Shown here one piece after another: positions 47,872 to 58,493 of a stretch of 64,000 nt of DNA. The translations under genes were made by a program, and so were the position numbers. The DNA lies in contig RBNI01000001.1 of NCBI GenBank assembly GCA_003990745.1, positions 1-64,000 on the forward strand, given 5' to 3'. Numbering within the stretch: position 1 is the stretch's first letter; every line of letters begins with the position of its first letter. The stretch is from Jimgerdemannia flammicorona (lineage: Eukaryota; Mucoromycota; Endogonomycetes; Endogonales; Endogonaceae). The notes below the pieces were generated by a model. The model made no database searches, was not told the DNA's origin, and saw nothing but the letters and a program-made list of their open reading frames with translations.

Positions 47872-49004
47872 TGTAATATGCCAGCTCAATGGAGGCAAAT
47901 TACAAGATTGGAGATTGATGTAGTTTGGCTTGAGCCCCCAGTTACTTTGTTAAAAAGCAACAAAATGTTCTTGGTATTTAGTGGTATAATAGTCAAGATC
48001 TGGATACTATGTGAGCAGTTTTCTTTTTGGGATAGATTCTTGGGTGTAGTGGCAATTTGTGTGTACATGAATGGGTTTCCTTCTTGGGTCAACTGGGAAT
48101 TGGTAGGATTTCGTGTATAGCATGATGATTTCCAAAAGTATGTGATTTCTGTGTGACAATCTCTGTGTAGTGTGATGATCTCTGTATAACGATCCTGTGT
48201 AGCATGAGCAGATTCCTTATATGGGACATTCTGATAATTTAGTAGATAACTCGATTTGGCTCACTGGAAATTGTATGGCATGGGTTCTTATTACTGAAAA
48301 TAATACTAGTAGTGGATATCTCAATAACTCAGGCTCACTGGGAGTGATGAATGATTTTGGCAGTGGATAACTTAGAAATGGCGGATGATACAGATTCTTC
48401 CTGTATCAGTAAACTTCTCAAAAATGGTGGCTTAACTGAGAATTAACTTGGATGATGCAGATTCTTCCTAAATCAGCAGCTTCAACTGGGAAATTGCAGT
48501 GAAGTTCTTCCTTGAACTTGGGCAGCAAGATTAGCTTTGTATTGGAAAGTGGATCAGAGTGGAAGAGAAGAGAACTAAGCTCACAACTTCTTGGCAATGG
48601 CTCATTGGCAGGCATATCTCCTAAGTATTGCAATCCTTCCTAAATCAAGTGGCTTTTGGCAGGCATTTCTCCTAAGTATACCAGACAATTGACTTTTGCT
48701 TTGGTTTGTATTCAACTTTTGGACTGAGGTTTATTCACTCTTGTCTCTGGGGTAATTTATACAAGTTGGTTGCTATCTGGTTGCTATGTGGCTAACTATA
48801 GATTTGCTACTTATGGTAAGTTGTGCAGGTCCAGTACAGGTGTGCAGATCTTATACAGATATACCTTATCTGGTAGTCTGGCTATTTATACAGTTTCTGC
48901 AGCAATGGTTACTGGTTACTATACTGTGTGTTCATGTTATCTGACTAATTGTTCATGTCATCTAGCTAAGATATAATTTGGGTGGTATGTCTTGGTTTGT
49001 CACA
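47872..49004 (-). repeat. 5' LTR of gypsy A3
   Basis: 1133 bp, partner of 39,142-40,293. It ends CATATTACA on the minus strand, with the primer-binding site at 47,854-47,869 immediately inside. Confidence 0.9.
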
Positions 49005-49049
49005 ACACATATGCATGAATTATATTTACACACAAGCTGTTTCAACATT

Positions 49050-51000
49050 TAGTCACCTGCTCACTAGCAATAGAAAAAATATGTTCAGATGGAACAGATG
49101 TCACCAAAATAGCAAGATAATTATGAGCCATTCATGAAAGATTAGGATATACTGACTGATTTCATCACCACCAATCTAGTATATCTATATAAGGATCAGC
49201 TGGATTCTCTGACAAATAACTGAAACAGAGAAATATGAGTAAAAATTAACCAAGCTAACCAAAAAACATAAAAACAACACTCACTATTCAAGCTTATTAT
49301 CTATATTGATACACTGTTTCTTCTCATATATTGAGTTGATAAAATCATCAGCATCATGGAATATTGAGAGTATAATGACAGTATTAACAGACTTATACTT
49401 TTTTTCCCAGATATATTCTATCTGATTCTTTCATTTATTAATTAAGGATTTTTTCCATTGCTTACAATGAAAATAATACATGTTGATATATAGATCTAAG
49501 GCTGAAGCTATACTGTATAATAGTGTCATCTTGCAGTAGTACTTTAGAAGTTTCATATATGCATTCTCAGCAGCAGTAAGCATTATCTATAAAAAATAAA
49601 AAATAAATGAAAATATATATATATTACTTCCCAATTACTTACTAAATTAGTTCCTAAATTTATAAATAAAATTACTTTCAAAATCATATATATACCTGAT
49701 TAAAATGTTCACTAGTTTGATATATATCAATGATATCTTTGAGATGATCACATAGCTGATTAAATAGTGGGATAACAGCCACTATTGTAGGATACTTCAA
49801 AGCTGACATCATGGTTGTCACTTTGGCAAAAGGTTCGAGAAATTGGCAAATCAATTCAAATTGTTGCCATACATCTTCAGATATATTGCTCATTTGCTTA
49901 TCTATGGTACACAATATATCCAAGCCCTATTTGGATATAATATCAATTTATTTAGTACCAAAATACTTCTGAATCATATTCCAAAATCTATATAAATAGA
50001 TTTAAAATCTTACCTTATAAATCTCCAGAGCATGTGCTAACATTTCATATGTAGAACTCTATCTCATTGTAACATCTAAGAGAGGCTTCAAAATGGAAAT
50101 TCCAGAGGATTTACAGACTTTTACCAGTTGTACTTGTTCTTTATCAACTCCTATAGCTTTCCAATAGGCTCACTAAGAGAACCAAGAGTATCATGAATGA
50201 TGAGATTCAATACATATCTGAAACAGCATATATGAGCAAGTGGATGATAGAGATTCTCAAATAGAGTATCATTGTTACTGATATTATTACACATAACAGC
50301 AATGATTTGATTGTCACTAGACAATAAATCATCTATTATCAGCTCCAGACTTTTCGCAAGATTGGCACCCATATGTATTATTTCACTGATATTCATAAAG
50401 TCTAAAATAATGTCATATATCTTCCAATCACTGTTAATCCAATGGGCTATTATTCCAAGAAAGGCCTTGATGTTAACATCTGATGTCCAACAATCAAGTG
50501 TAAGTAACACCTTTGACTTGAGCCCTACTAGCCTTGCTTTTACTTGAGTCTACAATAGTTTGAATTCCTTTTGAATAACTCATGAAATTGTATCAGCTGA
50601 TAGAAGGGCCAGATCAGGGTATAATATATGAAGGAGATACTTGAAGCCAGTGTTTTTGATAATAGAGAATGGCTGATATCCAGTGATAATAAAGTTGGCA
50701 ATTAACTGATGGAAATTTTCATTACTTAAAGTCTTACTAGTGTGTTCCTATTTGTAATAATAAAATTTGATGAATTATTTTTCTAATAATCTCCTAAGTA
50801 CTTCTCAAATTTCATTCTATCTATACTTACAATATCATCTTTCTTAGACCAGCAAGGATTCTCAGCATACTGGAGAGGTAAGAGCATAGTATTGTAATGC
50901 TTCTAGAGATATATATCATTTAAGATTGTTGATATTACCATCCTTTGATATAGCTCCAAGTTGTACAATGGTTGCAACTGATGAGCTTACTTTGTAAATT
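49050..51000 (-). pseudogene. hAT transposase, decayed
   Basis: The minus strand carries the RNase H-like core in pieces: LLTLDCWTSD (from about 50,507), FLGIIAHWINSDWKIYDI, HMGANLAKSLE, CCFRYVLNLIIHD (about 50,190), and a long open piece at 49,923-49,684 with WQQFELICQFLEPFAKVT. The C-terminal dimerisation region reads YPNLS, MAHNYLAILVTSVPSEHIFS (about 49,070-49,170). Together these are diagnostic for hAT. The N-terminal BED-type zinc finger is not recognisable. Stops and AT drift break the frame. Short ATTTA-rich gaps may be introns. Confidence 0.78.
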
Positions 51001-51044
51001 CTATTTGAATAGAGAGATATGAGACTATATTAGAACCTCAACTA

Positions 51045-51615
51045 CTTACAACCAACCACCCTTATGACTGACCACCCTTATGACTGACCACTCTTATGAC
51101 TGATGAGACCAACCACCTCTATGAATATAATCATTAGCATAATATATAAAACTACCTTTGTGGTATGATTCTACACTCAGCTATTACTAGGTTTTGTTTT
51201 TATTTTTATTCTTGTGCTCATTGATAATAATGAACTGGTGGAGATATCTGATATATCCTCTGATATATCCTCCGATATTTCCTCTGATATATCATCTGAT
51301 AGTTCTGAGATTTCTCTTAAATATACTTCTTAATCTTTAGATATTTTGAAAAGTGTTTGATGATGGTGGGGACTGAAAGCTTGAGTGGGAGGCTGAGAGC
51401 TGAAAAGTGGCTAGGAAGTGGCAAGCTAGGGAGTGAAAAACTGGAGAATAAGCTGGGAGAGAATGAGCTGGGGGGGTAGTGAACTAGGGGGTGGGGAGTT
51501 GGAGGAAGGTGGCAAGTGGTGGAGAAAGCCAGGAACTGTGGGGCCTAGAACAGGAGTCAGTGAGCTGGGCGACAGTGAGATAGAGAGCAGCAAGGTGGCA
51601 GTATAAGATATAATA
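51045..51615. repeat. Low-complexity and short tandem repeats within the hAT
   Basis: There are three blocks: GACCACCCTTATGACT repeats (51,051-51,120), a GATATATCCTCT-type array (51,247-51,300) and a purine-rich block of G(A/T)G words (51,360-51,600). The second encodes EDISEDISEE on the minus strand and could belong to the transposase N-terminus. Confidence 0.6.
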
Positions 51616-51715
51616 GCCAATAATCAATTATGGATAGAGGATGGATGAATAAATATATACAGGTAGTGAACTGGTACCCATTATGCAACTGTAAACAGCA
51701 AACATACTTTGGAGA

Positions 51716-52176
51716 TTCAGTGTATTCTGCATAAGCCCTGATTGAGCAAGGTTTGCAATGATATTTGAGCAAGGTTTATAGTATATTTGAGTGAGATTTG
51801 TAGCAAGGTTCAAGCAAGATTTGCAAGCAAGATTAAAGCAAGATTTGCAAGTAAGATTAAAGTGAGATTTGTAAATAAGAGTGAGATTTGCATAAGCCAG
51901 GCTTTATAAGCCTTATGCTTGCAAGTCTGGACAAGCTCAGTCATAAGCTGATATGATGTATATATAAGCTGATATCATGTGATATCAGCTATTGGCTGAG
52001 CTTGCAAGTATAAGGCTTACAAAGCCTGGCTTATGCAAATCTCACTTTAATCTTACTTGCAAAATCTCACTTAAATCTCACTGCAAATCTCACTGCAAAT
52101 CTCACTCAAATGTACTACAAACCTTGCTCAAATATTGTTGCAAACCTCACTCAATTGGGGCTTATACAGAATCTGC
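51716..52176. repeat. Large imperfect palindrome (foldback 1)
   Basis: The arms share TGCATAAGCCAGGCTTT / AAAGCCTGGCTTATGCA and several AGCAAGATTTGCAA-type units in inverse order. The loop near 51,960 contains TGATATCATGTGATATCA. Total span is about 460 bp and the outer ends read ATTCTGCATAAGCC / GGCTTATACAGAAT. No coding sequence. Confidence 0.75.
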
Positions 52177-52188
52177 TGAATTACACAG

Positions 52189-52388
52189 AGAGGAGTGGAA
52201 TGCAGTGAGGAAAGCTCCAGATTGCAAGCATAAGCATAAACATAAGTATAAGCTTTGCTCTGCTCAGTCTGACAAGCTGATAATAAGCTGATATTATGTG
52301 ATATCAGCTATCAGCTGAGTAGAGCAAAGCTTGCACTTATGCTTATGCTTATGCTTGTAATTCAGAGCTTTCCTCACTGCATTCCACT
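52189..52388. repeat. Second palindrome (foldback 2), adjacent
   Basis: The arms start AGAGGAGTGGAATGCAGTGA and end with the inverse, spanning about 200 bp, with CATAAGCATAA repeats inside. The loop again carries AAGCTGATATTATGTGATATCAGC, closely related to the loop of foldback 1. Confidence 0.8.
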
Positions 52389-52487
52389 CCTCTTATATTT
52401 CACTTCTCTTACATAACTCTCACATATTCCTCCACCTCCCTCACTCTCATTCCTCAGATTGCAAACAATATACAATTTAGAAATGAG

Positions 52488-53072
52488 TTTCAAAAGAGAT
52501 TTCAAAGAGATTCTGAAAGAGATTTTGAAGAGATTCTGAAAGAGCTTCTGAAAGAGATTTTGGAGAGATTTCGAAAGAGCTTCCGAAAGATATTATAGCT
52601 TTTAAATATTTAAGATATCAAAAGCTTACTTTCACCTCTTATTCTTTTTGCCTTGTCCTTCACTTCACCTTGTCCTTTGCTTTGCCTCATCCTTTACTTC
52701 ACCTCACTTAATTCACCACTATGTTGAGAAAATGTGGATATGACTGTCCAGCCAATAAGTATTTACTTGGCCCCTCCCAAGCTTGACATGCTTCAGCTTG
52801 CCACTCCAAAGCTCAGTACCCTAAAGATACCCAGCTTGCCGACACCCAGCCTACTGAGCTTGCCAACACCCAGCCTACTGAGCTTACCAACACCCAGCCT
52901 GCCAAGCTTGCCAATACCCAGGTTGCTGAGCTTGCCAACTTCCAGCTTACTGACCCTCAGCTCCCCAATCTCCAGCTTGACCACTAGCTCACCACTGGTC
53001 TGTAAGCATAAAGTCTCCCACCAGATCTCAATAACATAGCTTAAAAAAGTTAGTTTTTTTTTTTTTTTTTTT
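52488..53072. repeat. Tandem repeats and a T-run left of the Penelope-like element
   Basis: GAAAGAGATTCT-type repeats lie at 52,488-52,590. A 24-bp minisatellite (core CCCAGCCTACTGAGCTTG, about six units) lies at 52,830-52,985 and stays in frame as PTPSLLSL on the plus strand. A run of 19 T occurs at 53,054-53,072. No retroelement body is recognised next to the T-run. Confidence 0.65.
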
Positions 53073-53194
53073 AAATCAATGTCTGAATTTTTTTCCTAAT
53101 AATATTCAAAATATACATATCAGCTTCTAAGCCTGGGCCAGAGTACAAATCTTGCTACAATTGCCATTTTTGCCATCAAGTTTGCCCAAGCACC

Positions 53195-53697
53195 AGAGGA
53201 GGAGGAAGACCCAGTGGGAGCCAGAGGAGCAAAACCCGAGCCAGTGTCAAAATGAATGGAAGACATGTGGAAGAGCATGTATAAGGGGGATGAACAAAGA
53301 ATATAACCGAAATTGCATCAGCTGTTTATTGCCACGCAAAAGTGCAGTCCTTATATACAAAATATGACGTCCCAAAAGAGAGGATACACCACAACTCGGG
53401 GTGAACCAAATTAGGAACCACATGACCACCGGAGATAAGTGGAGATAAAGAGGGAGTCAATCCCAGTTGCAGGATAAAAATCACAAACAAACACAAATAA
53501 AACAAATCCAAATCGAGATTAAAAAACATCCACAGACCCCAGAGGGGTGAGCGCGAGCAAGGGGTGAGGCCGAAACGGAGTGAGCCGCAGCGAGCCCAAG
53601 CGAAGCGAGGGGCCGAAGGCAGTGGAGGGGAGCAGAGTAAGGCCGAGACCCTGGAGCAAGTGCAAGACTCCGGAGGGGGCAAGGATGTTTTTTAATC
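53195..53697 (-). repeat. 3' pseudo-LTR of the Penelope-like element
   Basis: This is the direct copy of 56,854-57,355. It includes the ORF1 start region and a TATATAAGG box on the minus strand near 53,350, so the copies form a partial tandem. Confidence 0.82.
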
Positions 53698-55776
53698 CTC
53701 TCCGACAGAGTTGGAGGCACTAGAAGGTGACAAAAATGCAAAATGAGAGCAATGGATAATAGAAGAAATAGAAGGAAGATGTGAATGGGCAATCAGAGGG
53801 CATCGAGGAAGAGATGAAAGTCCATGGCATGAAAGAGAGGAGTGCAGGACAGTGTCAGGGCATTGGGCAACCCATCGAGTACAATCAAATAGTACAACGA
53901 GAATCGGGGGTGGGAAGGAAGAGGGGGTACAGAGTGGGTAAGGGGGGAGGGAGGGAAGGAAGGGGGAATAAGAAGGAGAGAGGAGGGAAGAGCGAACAAC
54001 AGACCATTCAACCAAAGCAAGAAGATCACAAATGATAGAAATTGGATAGGCATGATGATGGACCATGAAGTTGCCAAGAACCCGAACAGCAGACACCCAA
54101 TCAGAATGATGGGAGCAGCATAATGTAAGATGACGAGCCTCACTACGAACACATTCAAGAAGAGTGCGATGAGGATGGTTAGACAAGAAGTCAGGGAACT
54201 GTTGAGAATGAGGAAAACGAGAATATACAACAGTCCAAAAAGGGGAAAGAGAAATGGAAAGGTCCAAAAAAGGAATACTAGTCGTACCGCACACCCATGT
54301 AATGGAGTGATGTAGAGGGTAGATGCCCAAGAACACACTAGGGATATCGACACCAATAATAGTGAAGACAATGAAGTCATCAATGTATCGGCGAAAGAAG
54401 ATATCCCCAGCTCGGAACACAGTGGAAAGAGGTGAAGTAAGATCACATATTGCACGAAGTTCATGAGCCAAGCCAACTAAGTTGGCAAGAGTGGGGGCAC
54501 AATTCATTCCCATAGCAATACCAGATATCTGGTGAAAACAGCCAAGGGCCGACTCAAAGAAATTAGAGTGGCAGACAAGGAGTATAAGCTCAACAATGGA
54601 AGCCAATGAAACAGGGGAATCCAAAGGAAAAACAATAGAACTCAAGAATCGAAGACAATCATTGATCTCATCAAAACAAATAGTAGTATAAAAGGAGGAG
54701 AAATCACCAGAGGCCAAGTGTGAAAAATGATGAACAGGCACAAAGGTGGAGCAGAGAAGGGCGAGCTCCTGGGTAACATAAAGAATGGTATACTCAGGCC
54801 CAAGACAGTGCTGAAGAAGAGCCATCCAAGAGAGGAAGAAGCGGGAAAGCCACTTAGAAATCTTGGTAGTAGGTGAACAAAAAGCAGCTGTGATAGGATG
54901 CCAAGCCAAAGAAGGCTTATAAACTTTAGGAAGGGCATAAAAAACTGGAAGACAAATATCCGGAGAGGACAAAGAGTTCTGGAAGAAGTTAAAAATGGGG
55001 TTTGCAAAAGGAGAGTCCGAAAGTGATCTAGCATGAGCCAGAGAAACCCAAAGAAGAGTGAGAACCTCATCCAATCCAAGAGCACTAGGCTCGTAAGCCG
55101 TGGCTTGAAGGAGGGCAGAAAGGCCATCGAGGTAGAGCAATTTTGAAATAAGTGCAAAACCTTGATTCTTATCAGTGACTATAAGCAAGTGCGAAGGCAG
55201 TTGCTTGACCGATTTAAGTGTAGTATGTACAGCATGGTCTAAAACCAAGTAAGAGTGAGCGCATCCAGGAATGGACAGCGAGCAAGCCATGTCGAGGAAT
55301 ACGCAGTGTAAAGAGACATTGGGAGGGGGGACCCAATCACTAGGAACAAAATAACGAGAGGGCATCTCACCATAATCCTCAAAGAAGATAGCAAGGTCTA
55401 GAGCATGACAAAAGCACAGAAGATGAGCTGGATCGGTGGAGGAGAATTGGGAGGGAGTCACAGGAAAAACAAAGTGAGGACCCAGGGATAAGGCAAAGAC
55501 TTAAAGGGGAGAAAGAGGGCAGTCAGCTGAAGAAAAAGGAGGAGACAAAAGAGCCCCAGAAGAAGAATAAACCTGAAAATTCAGGACAAGCAACTGGGAA
55601 AGGTGAAGGGGGGACAGCATGAGGAACCACTCAGGGCACACTAGAAGTGATGACGGAATCCGAGAAGGGACAGAGACACCGGAGGAGAACCACGCTGGGG
55701 GAAAGTTTAAGAGCAGGAGGTCTTCCCCTTCCCTCTGACTTTTTTTGAAGGTGGCAAGCCCGATGAGCAGGAGCAC
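53692..55776 (-). CDS. Penelope-like reverse transcriptase (ORF2)
   Basis: The frame is open from about 55,500 to the TAA at 53,692 (about 600 codons). One in-frame TAA at 55,501-55,503 separates it from a 91-codon upstream extension to 55,776. Diagnostic RT pieces in order: VFALSLGPHFVFP, FYALPKVYKP with AFCSPTTKISKWLSRFF, LASGDFSSFYTTI, GIAMGMNCAPTLANL, the catalytic FFRRYIDDFIVF (YIDD at 54,376-54,387) and IPFLDLSISL. This set fits Penelope-like RTs, not LINE or gypsy RTs. The C-terminal 170 residues are Ser/Pro-rich and show no GIY-YIG endonuclease, like the Athena and Coprina groups that add to open chromosome ends. If the TAA is real, the copy is disabled or starts downstream of it. Confidence 0.75.
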
Positions 55777-56936
55777 ACCCCATCAGAGTGCCAGACCTTG
55801 CGGCCACAGGCTTTCGTGCAGCCCTTACATTCAGGGGCATGGGGAGAGGAGGTGGAGGAGGAACCGGCAGAGGAGGCAGAGGGAGAGTGAGCAGCTGAGG
55901 GGGCAGCAGCGTGAGGAACACCACCATGGGGGCAGACAGACTTGGCCGGGTGCCAGTAGGCATAGTGGAGGCGACCAGAGCAGATGGCACAAGGCCAGGC
56001 CCCAACGGGGTGAGAACCAAGTTGATGGCCACACTTGGGGGCAGGGGGAACAGAGGAGGAGGAGGCCTTAGCAGGGGAGGGGGACCGAGAAGAGGCCGAC
56101 AAAGCCTGGTTGGGCTTGGCGGGGGTCTTGGCGGGGGTCTTGGAGGGGGCCTTGGCAGCAGTGGCGGTGAAGGAACGAACCTCGGCATGGGCAGTAGCGC
56201 GAGCCTCGGCATGGATGGCCTCGAAGACCGAAACCTCAGGGGAGGTGGGGAGGGGAGTGGTGGCAGCGGTGTGAGCAGCAGTGGCAGCACGAGACGTCTC
56301 TTGCTCATGAAGGCAAGCAATGAAGGAGGTGCTGGCGAGGAGGAAACAACATACAGCATTGATGTCAGTGGCGACCGAGAGAACTTCATGGATGGTAAAG
56401 CCACAGAAGGGGACAGCATCCGAGAGGTGAGAGGAGGCAAAGGCCACGAAAGTGGCACAGGCATGGTGGAAGGAGGCGGAGGTGGTGGCGGCAGAAGTAG
56501 TGGCAGCATCAGCGGCGGCAAGCTTGGCGGCAACAGTAGCAGCATGAACCTCTTCAGAGAGAGCTTGGTGGCAGGCCTCAGGGAGAATGGAGTAGCGAAT
56601 GGCGGGTGGAGCGACGATGTCGATGTCACAGCGGAGACGAGCCTCCTTGGCAGAGAGGGCAAGAACTGACTGGAACTGAGAAAGGAGCAGACAATCAGAA
56701 GGACGAAGGTCCAGGGGGAGGGAAAGAATGGTGGACAAGACGTAAGACTCAAATGAGACTGTGGCAGAGGTGAAGGCGGGGGGAGGAGGAGGAGGAACCT
56801 CATCTATAACTTTGCCGATGAGGATGGAGGCCCCGAGGGCAGGCAGTGCAGCAGAGAAGGAGGAAGGCCCAGCAGGAGCCAGAGGAGCGAAACCCAAGCC
56901 AGTGTCAAAATGAATGGAAGACATGTGGAAGAGCAT
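55707..56936 (-). CDS. Penelope-like element ORF1, Ala/Ser-rich with Cys/His C-terminus
   Basis: The 409-codon open frame starts MLFHMSSIHFDTGLGF inside the 5' pseudo-LTR. The middle is Ala-rich and probably helical. A basic Ser/Pro/Lys segment follows (TPAKTPAKPNQALSASSRSP). The last 110 residues hold a Cys/His cluster (CGH, CAIC, CPHGG, CKGC, CGRKVWHSDGVCSC) that could bind zinc and nucleic acid. Its 3' end overlaps the upstream extension of ORF2 by about 70 bp in another frame. No known family is recognised. A Gag-like or RNA-binding role is inference. An overlapping 390-codon frame at 55,631-56,803 is a GC-driven shadow. Confidence 0.6.
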   Translation of the reverse strand: MLFHMSSIHFDTGLGFAPLAPAGPSSFSAALPALGASILIGKVIDEVPPPPPPAFTSATVSFESYVLSTILSLPLDLRPSDCLLLSQFQSVLALSAKEARLRCDIDIVAPPAIRYSILPEACHQALSEEVHAATVAAKLAAADAATTSAATTSASFHHACATFVAFASSHLSDAVPFCGFTIHEVLSVATDINAVCCFLLASTSFIACLHEQETSRAATAAHTAATTPLPTSPEVSVFEAIHAEARATAHAEVRSFTATAAKAPSKTPAKTPAKPNQALSASSRSPSPAKASSSSVPPAPKCGHQLGSHPVGAWPCAICSGRLHYAYWHPAKSVCPHGGVPHAAAPSAAHSPSASSAGSSSTSSPHAPECKGCTKACGRKVWHSDGVCSCSSGLPPSKKVRGKGKTSCS

Positions 56937-57355
56937 GTATAAGGGGGACGAACAAAGAACGTAACCGAAATTGCATCAGCTGTTTATTGCCATGCAAAAA
57001 CGCAGTCCTTATATACAAAATATGACGTCCCAAAAGGGAGAATGTGCCACAACTTGGGGCGAACCGAATTAGGAACCACATGACTGTCGGAGATAAGTGG
57101 AGATAAAGGGGGAGCCAATCCCAGTTGCAGGATAAAAATCACAAACAAACACAAACAAAACAAATCCAAATCGAGATTAAAAAACATCTGCAGACCCCAG
57201 AGGGGTGAGCATGAGCGAGGGGTGAGGCTGAAATGGAGCGAGCTGCAGCAAGCCCGAGCGAAGCAAGGGGCCGAAGGCAGCAGAGGGGAGCGGAGTAAGG
57301 CCGAGACCCCGGAGTGAGCGCGAGACCCTGGAGGGGGCAAGGATGTTTTTTAATC
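56854..57355 (-). repeat. 5' pseudo-LTR of the Penelope-like element
   Basis: This is the direct copy of 53,195-53,697. Its first 337 bp are also present in inverse orientation at 57,342-57,679, making a long hairpin with a GC-rich loop. Confidence 0.82.
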
Positions 57356-57679
57356 TTGATTTGGATTTGTTTTGTTTGTATTTGTTTGTGATTTTTATCC
57401 TGCAACTGGGATTGGCTCCCCCTTTATCTCCGCTTATCTCCAGCGGTCATGTGGTTCCTAATTCGGTTCACCCCAAGTTGTGGCGCATCCTTCCTTTTGG
57501 GACATCATATTTTGTATATAAGGACCATGCTTTTGCGTGGCAATAAATGACTGATGCAAATTCGGTTATGTTCTTTGTTCGTCCCCCTTATACACGCTCT
57601 TCCACATGTCTTCCATTTGTTTTGACACTGGCTTGGGTTTCACTCCTCTGGCTCCCGCTGGGCCTTCCTCCTCCTCTAG
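57342..57679 (+). repeat. Inverted 5' partial copy of the pseudo-LTR
   Basis: This is the inverse of 56,854-57,190. It brings a second TATATAAGG box (57,515-57,523) and ORF1 start facing outward on the plus strand. Confidence 0.8.
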
Positions 57680-57970
57680 AAGCATTATCAAACTAATTTC
57701 CCAGATGCCCCAAACCTCATGGAGAAAAGGCCTTACAAATCAGACATTAGACATGCTTTCGCTATGGCCAATAAATGCATTAAGAAAGTACATGATGACC
57801 AACTGAGACAAGAAGTCATAAGAGTGATAGAAAGCCATATAAAAATCATAGAATGTTTGTCATACTATACCAGCTTCAAGGTAAATACCGAAGCATGGAA
57901 TAAGCAAGATTGTCCAGATGGAATTGTTGTCATAGATGAACACAAAAAACTGCTGGTCATTTTTGAATGA
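57680..57970 (+). CDS. Unrecognised open frame within the hAT
   Basis: The frame is open from the end of the Penelope-like element to a TGA at 57,968-57,970, with an ATG at 57,719 (83 codons). It reads MEKRPYKSDIRHAFAMANKC, then QLRQEVIRVIESHIKIIECL and PDGIVVIDEHKKLLVIFE. There are no stops and the composition is balanced, unlike the decayed surroundings. The frame can be extended left across the Penelope-like insertion into 53,115-53,194, so that element appears to interrupt it. It could be a second hAT gene on the opposite strand to the transposase. No family is recognised. Confidence 0.45.
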   Translation, partial: KHYQTNFPDAPNLMEKRPYKSDIRHAFAMANKCIKKVHDDQLRQEVIRVIESHIKIIECLSYYTSFKVNTEAWNKQDCPDGIVVIDEHKKLLVIFE

Positions 57971-58493
57971 GTACTGGTGAAGAATGACAAAATACTTTAT
58001 ATATAACTAATGGATAGCAGGCTTGTGCATTTTGTTGAGGGGGTAGTGGTGGAGGAGATGGAGAGGTGGGAGAGATTGGTGCCAGTAGAGGGATCAGCAC
58101 TGGTAGAGAGATTGGTGGAGAGGTTGGCATGAGAGAGGTCAGTGCAGAGGAGGTCAGTACAGGAGAGGTTGGTGTGGAGGAACATGGAGAGGTTGGCATG
58201 GAGGAGATCAGCATAGGAGAGATCAGTGTGGAGGAACATGGGGAGGTCAGCATGGGGGAGGTTGGTGTAGAGGAATACAGAGAGGTTGGTGCAGAAGATG
58301 AAATAGAGGTTGGCATAGAGGAGATTGGCACAGAGAAGGATATGGAGGAGGAGGATATAGAGGAAAGCAGTTTGGAATATATAGAGGAAGATGGTTCAGA
58401 ATATAAGAAGGAGGAGGATCAGTTGGTTTATAGTAATGAAGAAGAGGAGGATTAGTTGGTTTATAGTGATGAAGAGTAAGATCTGTTCACACC
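57971..58493 (+). repeat. Acidic repeat region (GAGGTTGGCATGGAGGA type)
   Basis: Degenerate tandem units of 15-18 bp run through 58,060-58,330. The plus frame 58,066-58,455 is open for 129 codons and encodes an acidic Gly/Val/Glu repeat ending YKKEEDQLVYSNEEEED. It may be a low-complexity tail of the preceding frame or a chance frame in repeats. Confidence 0.5.

Larger units (their letters stand above)
39142..49004 (-). mobile_element. Gypsy A3, full-length Ty3/gypsy element
   Basis: The 9.86-kb minus-strand element has LTRs of 1152 bp (39,142-40,293) and 1133 bp (47,872-49,004). Flanks ACAT (39,138-39,141) and ACAC (49,005-49,008) fit a 4-bp target duplication with one transition. Of the three family A copies it has the best-preserved domains. 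It sits inside the hAT. Confidence 0.9.
53195..57679 (-). mobile_element. Penelope-like retroelement without GIY-YIG domain
   Basis: The 4.49-kb element has two direct repeats of about 500 bp (53,195-53,697 and 56,854-57,355) and an extra inverted partial copy at its 5' side (57,342-57,679). This pseudo-LTR arrangement is typical of Penelope-like elements. Flanks AAGCACC (53,188-53,194) and AAGCATT (57,680-57,686) could be a target duplication with two C/T differences. Two ORFs lie on the minus strand. GC and CG content are far above the neighbours, so it is probably the youngest insertion here. Confidence 0.8.

Noticed and set aside
53340..53680. Possible hammerhead ribozyme in the pseudo-LTR
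   Set aside because: Penelope-like elements often carry one. Isolated CGAAAC and CTGATG words occur, but not in an arrangement that forms the conserved core on either strand.
53692..55461. Candidate bacterial retron or group II intron reverse transcriptase
   Set aside because: The motif set, pseudo-LTRs and fungal nesting fit a Penelope-like element better. No intron RNA or retron RNA structure is seen.
55631..56803. 390-codon Pro/Leu-rich frame on the minus strand
   Set aside because: It overlaps ORF1 of the Penelope-like element in another frame. The biased Leu/Pro/Ser composition reflects high GC content.
57957..58331. Ser/Thr/Pro repeat frames on the minus strand
   Set aside because: They are the complement of the acidic tandem repeat, and several frames are open at once, as expected for low-complexity DNA.
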